Assembly (NCBI RefSeq): GCF_000612725.1
Contig: NZ_HG964452.1
Span: 364,911-428,910 of the forward strand
Origin: Mycolicibacterium austroafricanum
GTDB lineage: Bacteria > Actinomycetota > Actinomycetes > Mycobacteriales > Mycobacteriaceae
Direction of reading: 5' to 3'
Length of the DNA: 64,000 nucleotides
Every line of letters starts with the position of its first letter. The stretch's first letter is position 1. Shown in pieces: positions 30,679 to 40,409 of this stretch. A model generated the notes under the pieces. The model saw only the letters and a list, made by a program, of their open reading frames with translations, searched no databases and was not told where the DNA came from. The position numbers and the translations under genes are program-made.

Positions 30679-32822
30679 TGTCCGTCACCACCGCCGGGGC
30701 CGCCGCGCGAAAGCACGCGGAACCCAAGTCGTCCAACAAGATCCAAGGTGGTCTGCTCGACCCCAACATGCTGTGGAAGTCGCTGCCCAGCGCGTTGCGC
30801 AAGCTCGACCCACGCACGATGTGGCGCAACCCCGTGATGTTCATCGTCGAGATCGGCGCGGTATGGAGCACCATCCTCGCCTTCCTCGAACCGTCGTGGT
30901 TCGCCTGGCTGATCGTCGTGTGGCTGTGGCTCACGGTGCTTTTCGCCAACCTGGCCGAGGCAGTCGCCGAGGGACGCGGCAAGGCTCAGGCCGAGAGCCT
31001 GCGCAAGACCAAGACCGCGACGCCGGCGCGCCGGCTCACCGGTTGGGCCCCGGGCACCCCCGGACGGGAGGAGGCCGTCGCCGCTGCGCTGCTGCAGCCG
31101 GGCGACATCGTCGTGGTGGAGGCCGGCCAGGTGATCCCCGGCGACGGAGACGTCGTCGAAGGCATTGCCTCGGTGGACGAATCGGCCATCACCGGTGAAT
31201 CGGCGCCCGTCATCCGGGAATCAGGCGGTGACCGTTCGGCGGTCACCGGCGGTACCACGGTGCTGTCGGACCGCATCGTCGTCAAGATCACCCAGAAGCC
31301 CGGCGAGAGTTTCATCGACCGGATGATCGCCCTCGTCGAGGGCGCCAACCGGCAGAAGACGCCCAACGAGATCGCCCTGAACATCCTGCTGGCCTCGTTG
31401 ACGATCATCTTCGTGTTCGCCGTGACGACGCTGCAGCCGCTGGCCATCTACTCCAAGATGAACAACCCGGGCGTCCCGGACAGCCTGGCGCTCAACGGAA
31501 ACGGCATCACCGGCATCGTCATGGTCTCACTGCTGGTGTGCCTCATCCCGACCACCATCGGCGCGCTGCTGAGCGCCATCGGCATCGCCGGGATGGACCG
31601 GCTCGTGCAGCGCAACGTGCTCGCCATGTCCGGTCGCGCCGTGGAAGCCGCCGGGGACGTCAACACGCTGTTGCTCGACAAGACCGGCACCATCACCCTC
31701 GGCAACCGGCAAGCCTCGGAGTTCGTCCCGCTCACCGGTGTGACACCGGAGGCGCTCGCCGATGCCGCGCAGCTGTCCAGCCTCGCCGACGAGACACCGG
31801 AGGGCCGCTCGATCGTCGTGTTCGCCAAACAGGAGTACGGGCTGCGTGCCCGCACGCCCGGTGAGCTTGCGCATGCGGCCTGGATCGAGTTCTCCGCCAC
31901 CACCAGGATGTCGGGCGTCGATGTCGACGGGCACCGGTTGCGCAAGGGCGCGACGAGCGCCGTCGCCGAGTGGGTCCGCTCCGAGGGCGGAACCGTGCCA
32001 ACGGAACTCGGCGACATCGTCGACGGCATCTCGGCCGCCGGCGGGACACCGCTGGCAGTCGGCGAAGTTCGCGAGGGTAAGGCCGCGGTGCTCGGCGTCA
32101 TCCACCTCAAGGACGTCGTCAAGCAGGGCATGCGGGAACGCTTCGACGAGATGCGCCGCATGGGCATCCGCACCGTGATGATCACCGGAGACAATCCCAT
32201 GACCGCCAAGGCCATCGCCGACGAGGCCGGTGTCGACGACTTCCTCGCCGAAGCCACGCCGGAAGACAAGATGGCGCTGATCAAGAAGGAACAGGCCGGT
32301 GGCCGGCTCGTCGCGATGACCGGTGACGGCACCAACGACGCGCCCGCGCTGGCTCAGGCAGACGTCGGTGTGGCGATGAACAGCGGCACGTCGGCGGCCA
32401 AAGAGGCCGGCAACATGGTCGATCTCGACTCGGACCCGACCAAGTTGATCGAGATCGTCGAGATCGGCAAGCAGTTGCTCATCACCCGCGGGGCACTGAC
32501 GACGTTCTCGATCGCCAACGACATCGCCAAGTACTTCGCGATCATCCCGGCGTTGTTCGTGGGCCTGTTCCCCGGTCTGGATCTGCTCAACGTCATGCGG
32601 CTGCACAGCCCGCAGTCGGCGATCCTGTCCGCGGTCATCTTCAACGCCGTGGTGATCATCGCCCTGATCCCGTTGTCACTGCGTGGTGTTCGCTACACCC
32701 CGAGCAGCGCCTCGAAGCTACTCAGCCGCAACCTCTACATCTTCGGCCTCGGCGGCATCATCGCCCCGTTCGTCGGGATCAAGGCCATCGACCTGATCAT
32801 CCAACTCTTCCCGGGAATGTGA
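30678..32822 (+). CDS. kdpB: K+-transporting P-type ATPase subunit B
   Basis: 714 residues. The P-type signature [13 protein letters not shown] carries the phosphorylated Asp. Also present are the TGES actuator motif ([10 protein letters not shown]), the nucleotide-binding region ([14 protein letters not shown]) and the hinge motif [18 protein letters not shown]. It energises K+ uptake by ATP hydrolysis. Full length, directly coupled to kdpA. Confidence 0.96.
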   Translation: MSVTTAGAAARKHAEPKSSNKIQGGLLDPNMLWKSLPSALRKLDPRTMWRNPVMFIVEIGAVWSTILAFLEPSWFAWLIVVWLWLTVLFANLAEAVAEGRGKAQAESLRKTKTATPARRLTGWAPGTPGREEAVAAALLQPGDIVVVEAGQVIPGDGDVVEGIASVDESAITGESAPVIRESGGDRSAVTGGTTVLSDRIVVKITQKPGESFIDRMIALVEGANRQKTPNEIALNILLASLTIIFVFAVTTLQPLAIYSKMNNPGVPDSLALNGNGITGIVMVSLLVCLIPTTIGALLSAIGIAGMDRLVQRNVLAMSGRAVEAAGDVNTLLLDKTGTITLGNRQASEFVPLTGVTPEALADAAQLSSLADETPEGRSIVVFAKQEYGLRARTPGELAHAAWIEFSATTRMSGVDVDGHRLRKGATSAVAEWVRSEGGTVPTELGDIVDGISAAGGTPLAVGEVREGKAAVLGVIHLKDVVKQGMRERFDEMRRMGIRTVMITGDNPMTAKAIADEAGVDDFLAEATPEDKMALIKKEQAGGRLVAMTGDGTNDAPALAQADVGVAMNSGTSAAKEAGNMVDLDSDPTKLIEIVEIGKQLLITRGALTTFSIANDIAKYFAIIPALFVGLFPGLDLLNVMRLHSPQSAILSAVIFNAVVIIALIPLSLRGVRYTPSSASKLLSRNLYIFGLGGIIAPFVGIKAIDLIIQLFPGM

Positions 32823-32858
32823 GCATGAAGTTCTCCACCGCGCACGCAAGGAGCAAAA

Positions 32859-33716
32859 ATGACTAGAGTCGTCCGCCAGCATTGGGCGGCGCTTCGCGCG
32901 CTGCTGTTCTTCACGGTCGTGCTCGGATTGGCCTACCCGCTGCTGATCTGGCTGATCGCCCAGGCGCCGTTCCTGTCCGACAAGGCCGACGGCTCGGTCG
33001 TCGAAGTCGACGGGACCCCGGTGGGCAGCAGCCTGATCGGGCAGCTGTACACCGACGCCGACGGCAACCCGCTGCCGCAGTACTTCCAGGGCCGCCCCTC
33101 GGCGGCCGGAGACGGCTACGACCCCCTGGCCACCAGCGCGAGCAACCTGGGACCGGAGAGCATCGTCGATCAACCCGACAAGCCGAGCCTGCTCACGCTG
33201 GTGTGCTCGCGCAGCGTGGCGATCGGCGAACTCGACGGCGTCGACGGCACCCGGCCCTACTGCACCGGTGACGGTGTCGGGGCGGTGCTGTCGGTGATCG
33301 GGCCGCGCGACGCCGGCGGCAACGTCGTACACCCCACCAAGGTCGTCAGCGTCAACGAGCCCTGCGCGACCACGCCGACGCCGTTCGTGGACACCTACGA
33401 AGGCGTGCGGGTGGAATGCGCCGCCACGGGAGAGGACTACCGCCTCGGCCAGCTCGTACCCTTACGTGGTTCTGCTTCCGCTGTGCCCGCCGTGCCCGCC
33501 GACGCCGTCACCGCCAGCGGCAGCGGATTGGACCCCCACATCTCACCGGCCTACGCAGACCTGCAGGTGGATCGGGTCGCCCGGGCCCGCGGGATGAACC
33601 CCGACGAGGTGCGCGCGCTGGTCGCCGAGCACACCGAGGGACGCACACTCGGCTTCCTGGGTGAGCCGCGGGTGAACGTGCTGGAGCTCAACCTGGCGCT
33701 GGATCGTCAGGGATGA
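32859..33716 (+). CDS. kdpC: K+-transporting ATPase subunit C, enlarged (285 aa)
   Basis: An N-terminal membrane helix (RALLFFTVVLGLAYPLLIWL) and KdpC motifs (GSSLIGQLY, YFQGRPSAAGDGYDPLATSASNLG, ASGSGLDPHISPAYADLQVDR) are present. Usual KdpC proteins have about 190 residues. Here roughly 90 extra residues lie between SASNLG and TASGSGLDPHISP (about 98-220), with a Cys-containing segment (LTLVCSRSVAIGEL, TRPYCTGDGVGAV, VNEPCATTPTP). Start 36 bp after kdpB. KdpC assists ATP binding by KdpB. Confidence 0.93.
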   Translation: MTRVVRQHWAALRALLFFTVVLGLAYPLLIWLIAQAPFLSDKADGSVVEVDGTPVGSSLIGQLYTDADGNPLPQYFQGRPSAAGDGYDPLATSASNLGPESIVDQPDKPSLLTLVCSRSVAIGELDGVDGTRPYCTGDGVGAVLSVIGPRDAGGNVVHPTKVVSVNEPCATTPTPFVDTYEGVRVECAATGEDYRLGQLVPLRGSASAVPAVPADAVTASGSGLDPHISPAYADLQVDRVARARGMNPDEVRALVAEHTEGRTLGFLGEPRVNVLELNLALDRQG

Positions 33717-33725
33717 GTCCCCGCG

Positions 33726-36278
33726 GTGGATGATGAGTCTGTGGCGGCATCACCTCACAAGCCGAAACGCGGGGAGCTGCGCATCTACCTGGGCGCAGCA
33801 CCCGGCGTCGGCAAGACGTACGCGATGCTCGGCGAGGCGCACCGGCGTCTCGAGCGGGGCACCGACGTGGTCGCCGCCGTCGTCGAGACCCACGGCCGCA
33901 AGAAGACCGCCGAACTGTTCGAAGGCATCGAGATAGTCCCGCCGAAGCTCATCGCGTACCGGGGCAGCGACTTCGCCGAGCTCGACGTCGAGGCGGTGCT
34001 GCGACGCAACCCGCAGGTGGTGCTCGTCGACGAACTCGCCCACACCAACACCCCGGGAAGCAAGAACACCAAGCGCTGGCAGGACATCGAGGAACTACTC
34101 GACGCCGGAATCACGGTGATCACCACCGTCAACGTCCAGCACCTGGAAAGCCTCAACGACGTCGTCACCCAGATCACCGGGATCGAACAGCAGGAGAAGG
34201 TCCCCGACGAGGTGGTACGTGCCGCCGATCAGGTCGAGCTCGTCGACATCACCCCGGAAGCGTTGCGGCGCAGGCTTGCTCACGGGAATGTGTACGCCCC
34301 TGAGCGGGTCGACGCGGCGCTGTCGAACTACTTCCGCCGGGGCAACCTCACCGCCCTGCGCGAGCTGGCGTTGCTGTGGCTGGCCGACCAGGTCGACTCG
34401 GCGCTGGAGAAGTACCGGGCCGACAACAAAATCACCGACACCTGGGAGGCCCGCGAACGCGTGGTCGTCGCGGTGACCGGCGGCCCGGAGTCGGAAACCC
34501 TGGTGCGCAGGGCATCCCGCATCGCATCGAAGTCCAGCGCCGAGCTGATGGTTGTGCACGTGGTGCAAGGTGACGGGCTGTCCGGAGTCTCGGGTCCCCA
34601 GATGGGGAAAGTTCGAGAACTCGCCGCCAGTATCGGCGCCACCCTGCACACCGTGGTCGGCGACGGCGCCGGAGGAGTACCTGCCGCCCTCCTCGATTTC
34701 GCTCGGGAGATGAACGCCACCCAGCTGGTGCTCGGCACCTCTCGCCGCTCCCGGTGGGCGCGGATCTTCGACGAGGGCATCGGGGCCACCGTCGTGCAGA
34801 AGTCGGGTCGGATCGACGTGCACATGGTGACCCACGAGCAGGCGGGCGGAGAGTCACTCTGGGCGAGAGTGTCTCCGCGGCAACGTCACGCCGTCTCGTG
34901 GCTGGCCGCACTCGCGGTACCGGGCGCCATCTGCGCGGCCACCGTCCTGCTGCTCGACCGGTTCCTCGGCATCGGCGGGGAGAGCGCGATGTTCTTCATC
35001 GGTGTGCTCGTCGTCGCCCTCCTCGGCGGCGTTGCGCCTGCGGCGCTTTCGGCGGTGCTGTCGGGCGTGCTGCTCAACTTCTTCCTCGTCGAACCGCGGC
35101 ACACCTTCACCATCTCCGAACCCGACAGCGCGATCACGATCGTGGTGCTGCTCGTCGTGGCCGTCGCGGTCGCCGCGCTCGTCGACGGCGCCGCCAATCG
35201 GACGCGCGAATCCCGACGCGCAGCGCGGGAGGCCGAACTGCTGGCCCTGTTCGCCGGAGCGGTGCTGCGCGGCGCCGATCTGAACACGCTGCTGGAGCGG
35301 GTGCGCGAGGCCTACTCGCAGCAGTCGGTGACGCTGGTTCGCGGCGAGGCCCACGGCGGCGGCGTGGTCGGCTGCGCCGGATCCGAGCCGTGCGTGACCG
35401 TGGAGACCGCCGACACCGCGATCGAAGTGGGCTCCAAGGACGATCCTGAGGAGTTCTGGCTGCTGCTCGCGGGACGACGCCTCGACGCCCGGGACCGCAG
35501 AGTTCTCGGCGCGGTCGCCAACCAGGCCGCCGGGTTGGCCAGGCAGCGCGAACTTGCGGAGGAAGCCGGCAGAGCGGAAGCGATCGCGCGAGCGGACGAA
35601 CTGCGCCGCTCACTGCTGTCGGCGGTCAGCCACGATCTCCGCACGCCGTTGGCGGCGGCCAAGGCCGCGGTGTCGAGCCTGCGCAGCGAGGATGTCGGCT
35701 TCTCACCGGAGGACACCGCCGAACTGCTTGCGACCGTCGAGGAGTCCATCGATCAGTTGTCGGGCCTGGTCGGCAACCTGTTGGACTCCTCCCGGCTGGC
35801 CGCGGGCGTGGTGCGGCCCGAGCTGCAACCGGTGTACCTGGAGGAGGCGGTGCCCCGGGCACTACTCGGAATAAGCCGCGGCAGCACCGGATTACGCGCC
35901 GGTCTGGACCGGGTGAAGGTCGAGGTGGGCGACACGGTGGTGATGGCCGACAGCGGGCTGCTGGAGCGGGTGCTGGCCAACGTCATCGACAACGCGTTGC
36001 GCTATGCCCCCGACGGCCCGGTCCGTGTGACGGCCGGGCGCGTCGCCGATCGCGTGCTGATCGCGGTCGCCGACGAGGGGCCGGGAGTCGCCCGCGGCGC
36101 CGAGACGGAGCTGTTCGCGCCGTTCCAGCGCCTCGGCGATCAGGACACCAGTAGCGGTGTCGGCCTTGGACTTTCGGTGGCCAGGGGTTTCGTCGAGGCG
36201 ATGGGCGGCACGATCTCGGCCACCGACACCCCCGGCGGCGGGATGACCGTCGAGATCGACCTGGCGGCACCGAGGTGA
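33726..36278 (+). CDS. kdpD: Sensor histidine kinase KdpD
   Basis: 850 residues. In order: the KdpD N-terminal domain with Walker A GAAPGVGKTYAML (about 24-36), a universal-stress-like domain (about 240-370), a four-helix membrane domain (DUF4118, about 390-490), a GAF-like linker, the HisKA box SAVSHDLRTPLAAAKAAVSSL and an HATPase_c domain (NVIDNALRYAP, VADEGPGVA, GVGLGLSVARGFVEAMGG). It senses K+ limitation or turgor and phosphorylates KdpE. ATGA-type overlap with kdpE. Confidence 0.95.
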   Translation: MDDESVAASPHKPKRGELRIYLGAAPGVGKTYAMLGEAHRRLERGTDVVAAVVETHGRKKTAELFEGIEIVPPKLIAYRGSDFAELDVEAVLRRNPQVVLVDELAHTNTPGSKNTKRWQDIEELLDAGITVITTVNVQHLESLNDVVTQITGIEQQEKVPDEVVRAADQVELVDITPEALRRRLAHGNVYAPERVDAALSNYFRRGNLTALRELALLWLADQVDSALEKYRADNKITDTWEARERVVVAVTGGPESETLVRRASRIASKSSAELMVVHVVQGDGLSGVSGPQMGKVRELAASIGATLHTVVGDGAGGVPAALLDFAREMNATQLVLGTSRRSRWARIFDEGIGATVVQKSGRIDVHMVTHEQAGGESLWARVSPRQRHAVSWLAALAVPGAICAATVLLLDRFLGIGGESAMFFIGVLVVALLGGVAPAALSAVLSGVLLNFFLVEPRHTFTISEPDSAITIVVLLVVAVAVAALVDGAANRTRESRRAAREAELLALFAGAVLRGADLNTLLERVREAYSQQSVTLVRGEAHGGGVVGCAGSEPCVTVETADTAIEVGSKDDPEEFWLLLAGRRLDARDRRVLGAVANQAAGLARQRELAEEAGRAEAIARADELRRSLLSAVSHDLRTPLAAAKAAVSSLRSEDVGFSPEDTAELLATVEESIDQLSGLVGNLLDSSRLAAGVVRPELQPVYLEEAVPRALLGISRGSTGLRAGLDRVKVEVGDTVVMADSGLLERVLANVIDNALRYAPDGPVRVTAGRVADRVLIAVADEGPGVARGAETELFAPFQRLGDQDTSSGVGLGLSVARGFVEAMGGTISATDTPGGGMTVEIDLAAPR

Positions 36279-36967
36279 CCTCCGTCAAGACGAGAGTGCT
36301 CGTCATCGACGACGAGCCACAGATCCTGCGCGCGTTGCGGATCAACCTGTCGGTGCGCGGATACGAGGTGCACACCGCGGCCAGCGGAGCCGAGGCGCTC
36401 AGGATGGCCGCCGATCACAAACCGGACGTGGTCGTCCTCGATCTCGGCCTGCCCGACATGACCGGCATCGAGGTGCTCGCCGGCCTGCGCGGTTGGCTCT
36501 CGGCGCCGGTGATCGTGCTGTCCGCCCGCAGCGACTCCGCGGACAAAGTCGAGGCACTGGACGCCGGCGCCGACGACTACGTCACCAAACCCTTTGGCAT
36601 GGACGAATTCCTGGCCCGGCTGCGCGCCGCGGTGCGGCGTGGCGCCACCGCGGCGGAGACCGACGAGCCGGTGATCGAGACGTCGTCGTTCACCGTCGAC
36701 CTGGCCGCCAAGAAGGTCACCAAGGGCGGTGTCGAGGTGCATCTGACCCCGACCGAGTGGGGCATGTTGGAAATGCTGGTCCGGCACCGCGGCAAGCTGG
36801 TCGGGCGCGAAGAGTTGCTCAAGGAGGTGTGGGGGCCGGCCTACGCCAAGGAGACCCACTATCTGCGGGTGTATCTGGCGCAGCTGCGTCGCAAGCTCGA
36901 AGACGACCCGTCGCATCCGGTGCACCTGCTCACCGAGGCGGGCATGGGCTACCGCTTCCAGCAGTAG
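36275..36967 (+). CDS. kdpE: Response regulator KdpE
   Basis: 230 residues. The receiver domain has DDEPQ, the phospho-acceptor Asp in VVVLDLGLPDMTG, Thr/Ser at VIVLSARS and Lys in DDYVTKPFG. The C-terminal OmpR/PhoB winged helix (VHLTPTEWGMLEML, RVYLAQLRRKLEDDPSHPVH) binds DNA. It should activate the kdp promoter through the phased repeats upstream. Confidence 0.95.
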   Translation: MTSVKTRVLVIDDEPQILRALRINLSVRGYEVHTAASGAEALRMAADHKPDVVVLDLGLPDMTGIEVLAGLRGWLSAPVIVLSARSDSADKVEALDAGADDYVTKPFGMDEFLARLRAAVRRGATAAETDEPVIETSSFTVDLAAKKVTKGGVEVHLTPTEWGMLEMLVRHRGKLVGREELLKEVWGPAYAKETHYLRVYLAQLRRKLEDDPSHPVHLLTEAGMGYRFQQ

Positions 36968-37091
36968 CCGGCCCGGGCACTGCTTTCCGTCAGGATGAGG
37001 GCCTGTTGCGTTGGGATTGCGTCAAGACGCTGGCCGTCGGCGGCCGCCGCGCGTGGAATGAAGACATGACAGCTGAAATCGGCCGCCGCTG

Positions 37092-37208
37092 ATGACCGAC
37101 CTCGTCCCGGCGTTGCTGATCATCCTGATCCCCGCAGTGGTCATGCTGGTATGCCGCCACTTCAACACCAGACCGGACGTCGACTCACCCGAGGCCGGTG
37201 ACGGCTGA
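37092..37208 (+). CDS. Small single-TM protein (38 aa) downstream of kdpE
   Basis: MTDLVPALLIILIPAVVMLV... has 38 residues: one membrane helix, then a short polar tail. Its ATG overlaps the stop of a preceding 9-codon frame (ctgatg). It may be a Kdp-associated small membrane peptide, but it could equally be fortuitous. Confidence 0.35.
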   Translation: MTDLVPALLIILIPAVVMLVCRHFNTRPDVDSPEAGDG

Positions 37209-37216
37209 TCTCTGCG

Positions 37217-38119
37217 CTACCTGGCCGGGAACTCCTCGGCCAGGGCGATCAGCTTGGCGCGCACCAGTTCCGGCTGCTCGTCGAGGATGAAGTGGCCGCC
37301 GTCGACGACGTCGATCGTGTAATCGTCGGCGCGGGCGGTCTCCGCGGCCGCCAGGCTCGGGTGGATCGCGGCGTCATCCCTGCCGAACAGGGCGCGGGTC
37401 GGCACCTTTGACCGGCGCCGCTCACCGTTGCGTATCGCCGCCGGCGCCTCGCGGAGCAGGAACGTCCGGTAGGTGTCGCGCGCGGTCCGGGCGACGACGG
37501 GATCGCGGAACCGCTCGCTGTAGACGCGCACGGTCTGCGGGTCCAGCTTCGGCGCCGCGAGCTTGTACGCACGCTTGAGGAAGGACGTGTGCCGCTGCAG
37601 CGGCACCCCGGCGAACGCCACCAGCGGCTGGTACTGCAGGAAGCGCCACAGATGCGGCGCCATCACCTTCGGCGGAACCCACGGATGGGCGATGTTGAGC
37701 GCCAGGTAGCCGTCGATCCGCTCGGGCACCCGCATGGCGAGCAGGTGCCCGATGTAGCCGCCCCAGTCATGCCCGATCAGCAGCACCCGGTCCAGGCCCA
37801 TGGCGTCCATCAGCGCCACCAGGTCGCTGACCACGTCCTCCTTGGCCCACTTGTGCGGAGCCGGCCCCGACCATCCGTAGCCGGGCAGATCGGGGGCGAT
37901 GATGCGCAGCCCCGGCTCAGGCAGCCGGCTGCTCGCGCCGGCGCTCGTCGGCGGGTCGGCCAGCAGCGACCGGTACACCCAGTGGTGCTGGGGCCAGCCG
38001 TGCAGCGCCAGCACCGGCCTGCCGTCCTCGGGTCCGGCCTCGGTCACGTGAAAATTGACACCTCGGGCAGTGACGAAGTGCCTGCGCACCCCGTCAATCG
38101 GCGGGGGTTGGTCTGTCAT
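37217..38119 (-). CDS. Alpha/beta hydrolase (epoxide hydrolase-like)
   Basis: 300 residues from MTDQPPPIDGVRRHFVTARG. Fold motifs are HGWPQHHWVYRS (oxyanion His-Gly), the nucleophile elbow LIGHDWGGYIGH (Asp), an acid position in ALFGRDDAAIHPSL and the catalytic His in VVDGGHFILDEQP. Asp as nucleophile indicates an epoxide-hydrolase or dehalogenase-type enzyme. Divergent from the acyl-CoA synthetase, 37 bp away. A TTG start at 38125 is also possible. Confidence 0.85.
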   Translation of the reverse strand: MTDQPPPIDGVRRHFVTARGVNFHVTEAGPEDGRPVLALHGWPQHHWVYRSLLADPPTSAGASSRLPEPGLRIIAPDLPGYGWSGPAPHKWAKEDVVSDLVALMDAMGLDRVLLIGHDWGGYIGHLLAMRVPERIDGYLALNIAHPWVPPKVMAPHLWRFLQYQPLVAFAGVPLQRHTSFLKRAYKLAAPKLDPQTVRVYSERFRDPVVARTARDTYRTFLLREAPAAIRNGERRRSKVPTRALFGRDDAAIHPSLAAAETARADDYTIDVVDGGHFILDEQPELVRAKLIALAEEFPAR

Positions 38120-38156
38120 GGTCAAAAGAGTAATCGGGAGGTACTACGGTGCTCCT

Positions 38157-40028
38157 ATGCCCGGGTACCGCGACCTCTTCGACTCCAGCATCACCGACCC
38201 CGTCGCCTTCTGGGGCGCCGCCGCCGACGCCGTGACCTGGACCCGACCGCCCGGGCGGATCCTCGACGACAGCAACCCGCCGTTCTACCGGTGGTTCCCC
38301 GACGCCGAGCTGAACACCTGCGCCAACGCGCTGGACCGCCACGTCGACGCCGGGCGCGGCGACCAGCCCGCCCTCGTCTACGACTCGGCCGTGACCGACA
38401 CCAAACGCACCTACACCTACGCCGAACTGCTCGAGGCGACCGCCCGCTTCGCCGGTGCGCTGCGCAAGCTCGGCGTCGGCAAGGGCGACCGTGTGGTGAT
38501 CTACATGCCGATGATTCCCGAGGCGGTCATCGCGATGCTGGCCTGCGCGCGCCTGGGCGCCGTGCACTCGGTGGTGTTCGGCGGCTTCGCTCCGCACGAG
38601 CTCGCCGTCCGCATCGACGACGTCCGGCCCACGGTGATCGTGTCGGCGTCGTGCGGCATCGAACCCGGCCGGGTCGTGGAGTACAAGCCGATGCTCGATG
38701 CCGCGGTCGGCATGGTCGAGCATCCCCCGCGGCATTGCGTAGTGGTGCAGCGGGATCGGCATCGCTGCGACCTCGTCGAAGGTCGCGACCTGGAGTGGGC
38801 CGACGTGATGGCAGGGGCCGAGCCCGTCGACCCGGTTCCCGTCGCGGCCACCGACCCGCTGTACGTGCTGTACACCTCGGGCACCACCGGCAAGCCCAAA
38901 GGCATCGTCCGCGACAACGGCGGGCATGCGGTCGCGCTGTTGTGGAGCATGCGCCACATCTACGACATCGAACCCGGCGACGTCTTCTGGGCCGCCTCCG
39001 ACGTGGGTTGGGTGGTCGGCCACTCCTACATCGTGTACGCGCCGCTGCTGCTCGGCGCCACCACGGTGCTCTACGAAGGCAAACCGGTCGGCACCCCCGA
39101 CCCCGGTGCGTTCTGGCGGGTCGCCTCCGAGCACGGCGTGAAGGCACTGTTCACCGCGCCGACGGCGATCCGCGCGATCCGCAAGGAGGACCCGGAGGGC
39201 AAGTATGTCGGCGACTACGACCTGTCCGGACTGAAGTACCTGTTCCTGGCCGGCGAACGTCTCGACCCAGACACCTACCACTGGGCGTCGGAGAAACTCG
39301 GCATCCCCGTCATCGACCACTGGTGGCAGACCGAGACCGGCTGGGCGATCGCGGCCAATCCGATGGGGACAGAAGCACTTCCACTCAAAGCGGGCTCCCC
39401 CACGGTACCGATGCCGGGTTACGACGTCCGCATCCTGCACGACCACGGCCACGAGTGCGAGACGGGCCAGGAAGGTGCGATCTGCATCCGGCTGCCCCTG
39501 CCGCCCGGAACGCTGCCCACGCTGTGGAACGCCGACGACCGCTATCAGGCGTCGTATCTGACCGAGCACCCCGGCTACTACCTGACCGGAGACGGCGGCC
39601 GGTTCGACGAGGACGGCTACCTGTTCGTGATGGGCCGCATCGACGACGTCATCAACGTGGCCGGCCACCGGTTGTCGACCGGGGCGATCGAAGAGGTGCT
39701 GGCCACCCATCCGGCGGTGGCCGAGTGCGCGGTCATCGGGGTGGCCGACGAGATCAAGGGGCAGGCCCCGCGCGGCCTGGTCGTCGTCAAGGCCGGAGCG
39801 TCGACCGACGGTCTCGCCGACGAGCTGGTCAAGCTGGTGCGCGACGAGATCGGCGCCGTGGCCTCGTTCAAGCTCGTCGACGTCGTCCCGGCGCTGCCGA
39901 AGACCCGGTCGGGCAAGATCCTGCGCAAGACGATGCGTGGAATCGCCGCGGGCCGCGACGAACCGATCCCGTCGACCATCGAGGACCCCGCCGTCCTCGA
40001 CGCGCTCAGCCCCATCCTGCGCGGCTGA
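38157..40028 (+). CDS. prpE: Acyl-CoA synthetase (propionate/acetate type)
   Basis: 623 residues from MPGYRDLFDSSITDPVAFW. ANL-superfamily motifs: the P-loop YTSGTTGKPKGIVRDNGGHA, the acetyl/propionyl-CoA-synthetase motif WWQTETGWAI, and the C-terminal TRSGKILRKTM with the catalytic Lys. A GDRVVIYMPMIPEAVIAMLA N-terminal domain is present. It activates a short-chain acid to its CoA thioester; propionate is likely from the resemblance to PrpE, and acetate cannot be excluded. Confidence 0.85.
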   Translation: MPGYRDLFDSSITDPVAFWGAAADAVTWTRPPGRILDDSNPPFYRWFPDAELNTCANALDRHVDAGRGDQPALVYDSAVTDTKRTYTYAELLEATARFAGALRKLGVGKGDRVVIYMPMIPEAVIAMLACARLGAVHSVVFGGFAPHELAVRIDDVRPTVIVSASCGIEPGRVVEYKPMLDAAVGMVEHPPRHCVVVQRDRHRCDLVEGRDLEWADVMAGAEPVDPVPVAATDPLYVLYTSGTTGKPKGIVRDNGGHAVALLWSMRHIYDIEPGDVFWAASDVGWVVGHSYIVYAPLLLGATTVLYEGKPVGTPDPGAFWRVASEHGVKALFTAPTAIRAIRKEDPEGKYVGDYDLSGLKYLFLAGERLDPDTYHWASEKLGIPVIDHWWQTETGWAIAANPMGTEALPLKAGSPTVPMPGYDVRILHDHGHECETGQEGAICIRLPLPPGTLPTLWNADDRYQASYLTEHPGYYLTGDGGRFDEDGYLFVMGRIDDVINVAGHRLSTGAIEEVLATHPAVAECAVIGVADEIKGQAPRGLVVVKAGASTDGLADELVKLVRDEIGAVASFKLVDVVPALPKTRSGKILRKTMRGIAAGRDEPIPSTIEDPAVLDALSPILRG

Positions 40029-40112
40029 CGCCGGCCGCCCGATGTTACGGGCAGTCCAGGATGGGTACCTCCCCAACAGGCACGTCAATAAGTGTTCGGG
40101 AGGAGGCGGGTC

Positions 40113-40409
40113 ATGTCGGCGGCCCCCAAATATATGGCGGTACAAGGCGCGGCGATGATCGTGGCGGCCGCACTCGCGGTCATCGGAGTGCTCGGTTTCA
40201 TCCCCGGTGTGACCTCGGGCCTGGACCAGCTCACCTGGTTCGGGCAGCATTCCGGCGCCCGACTCTTCGGCGTCTTCGCGGTGTCGGCGGTCCTGAACAT
40301 CACCCACCTGGTGGTGGGCGCCGCCGGCTTCTTCTTCGCCCGGTCCTACGCCGGCGCGCGGGCCTACCTGCTGGTCGGAGGCCTGCTCTATCTGGGGCTG
40401 TGGCTCTAC
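40113..40409 (+). pseudogene. DUF4383 membrane protein, 5' part, disrupted by IS1380-family IS
   Basis: Starts after a strong aggagg with MSAAPKYMAVQGAAMIVAAA, followed by membrane helices ending LYLGLWLY at the IS border. Removing the IS and one copy of the target duplication ctac joins it in frame to 42107-42277, giving LYLGLWLYGVLVEFGSDAHVIPLN, the normal DUF4383 sequence. Inactivated, recently by the clean junctions. Confidence 0.88.
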
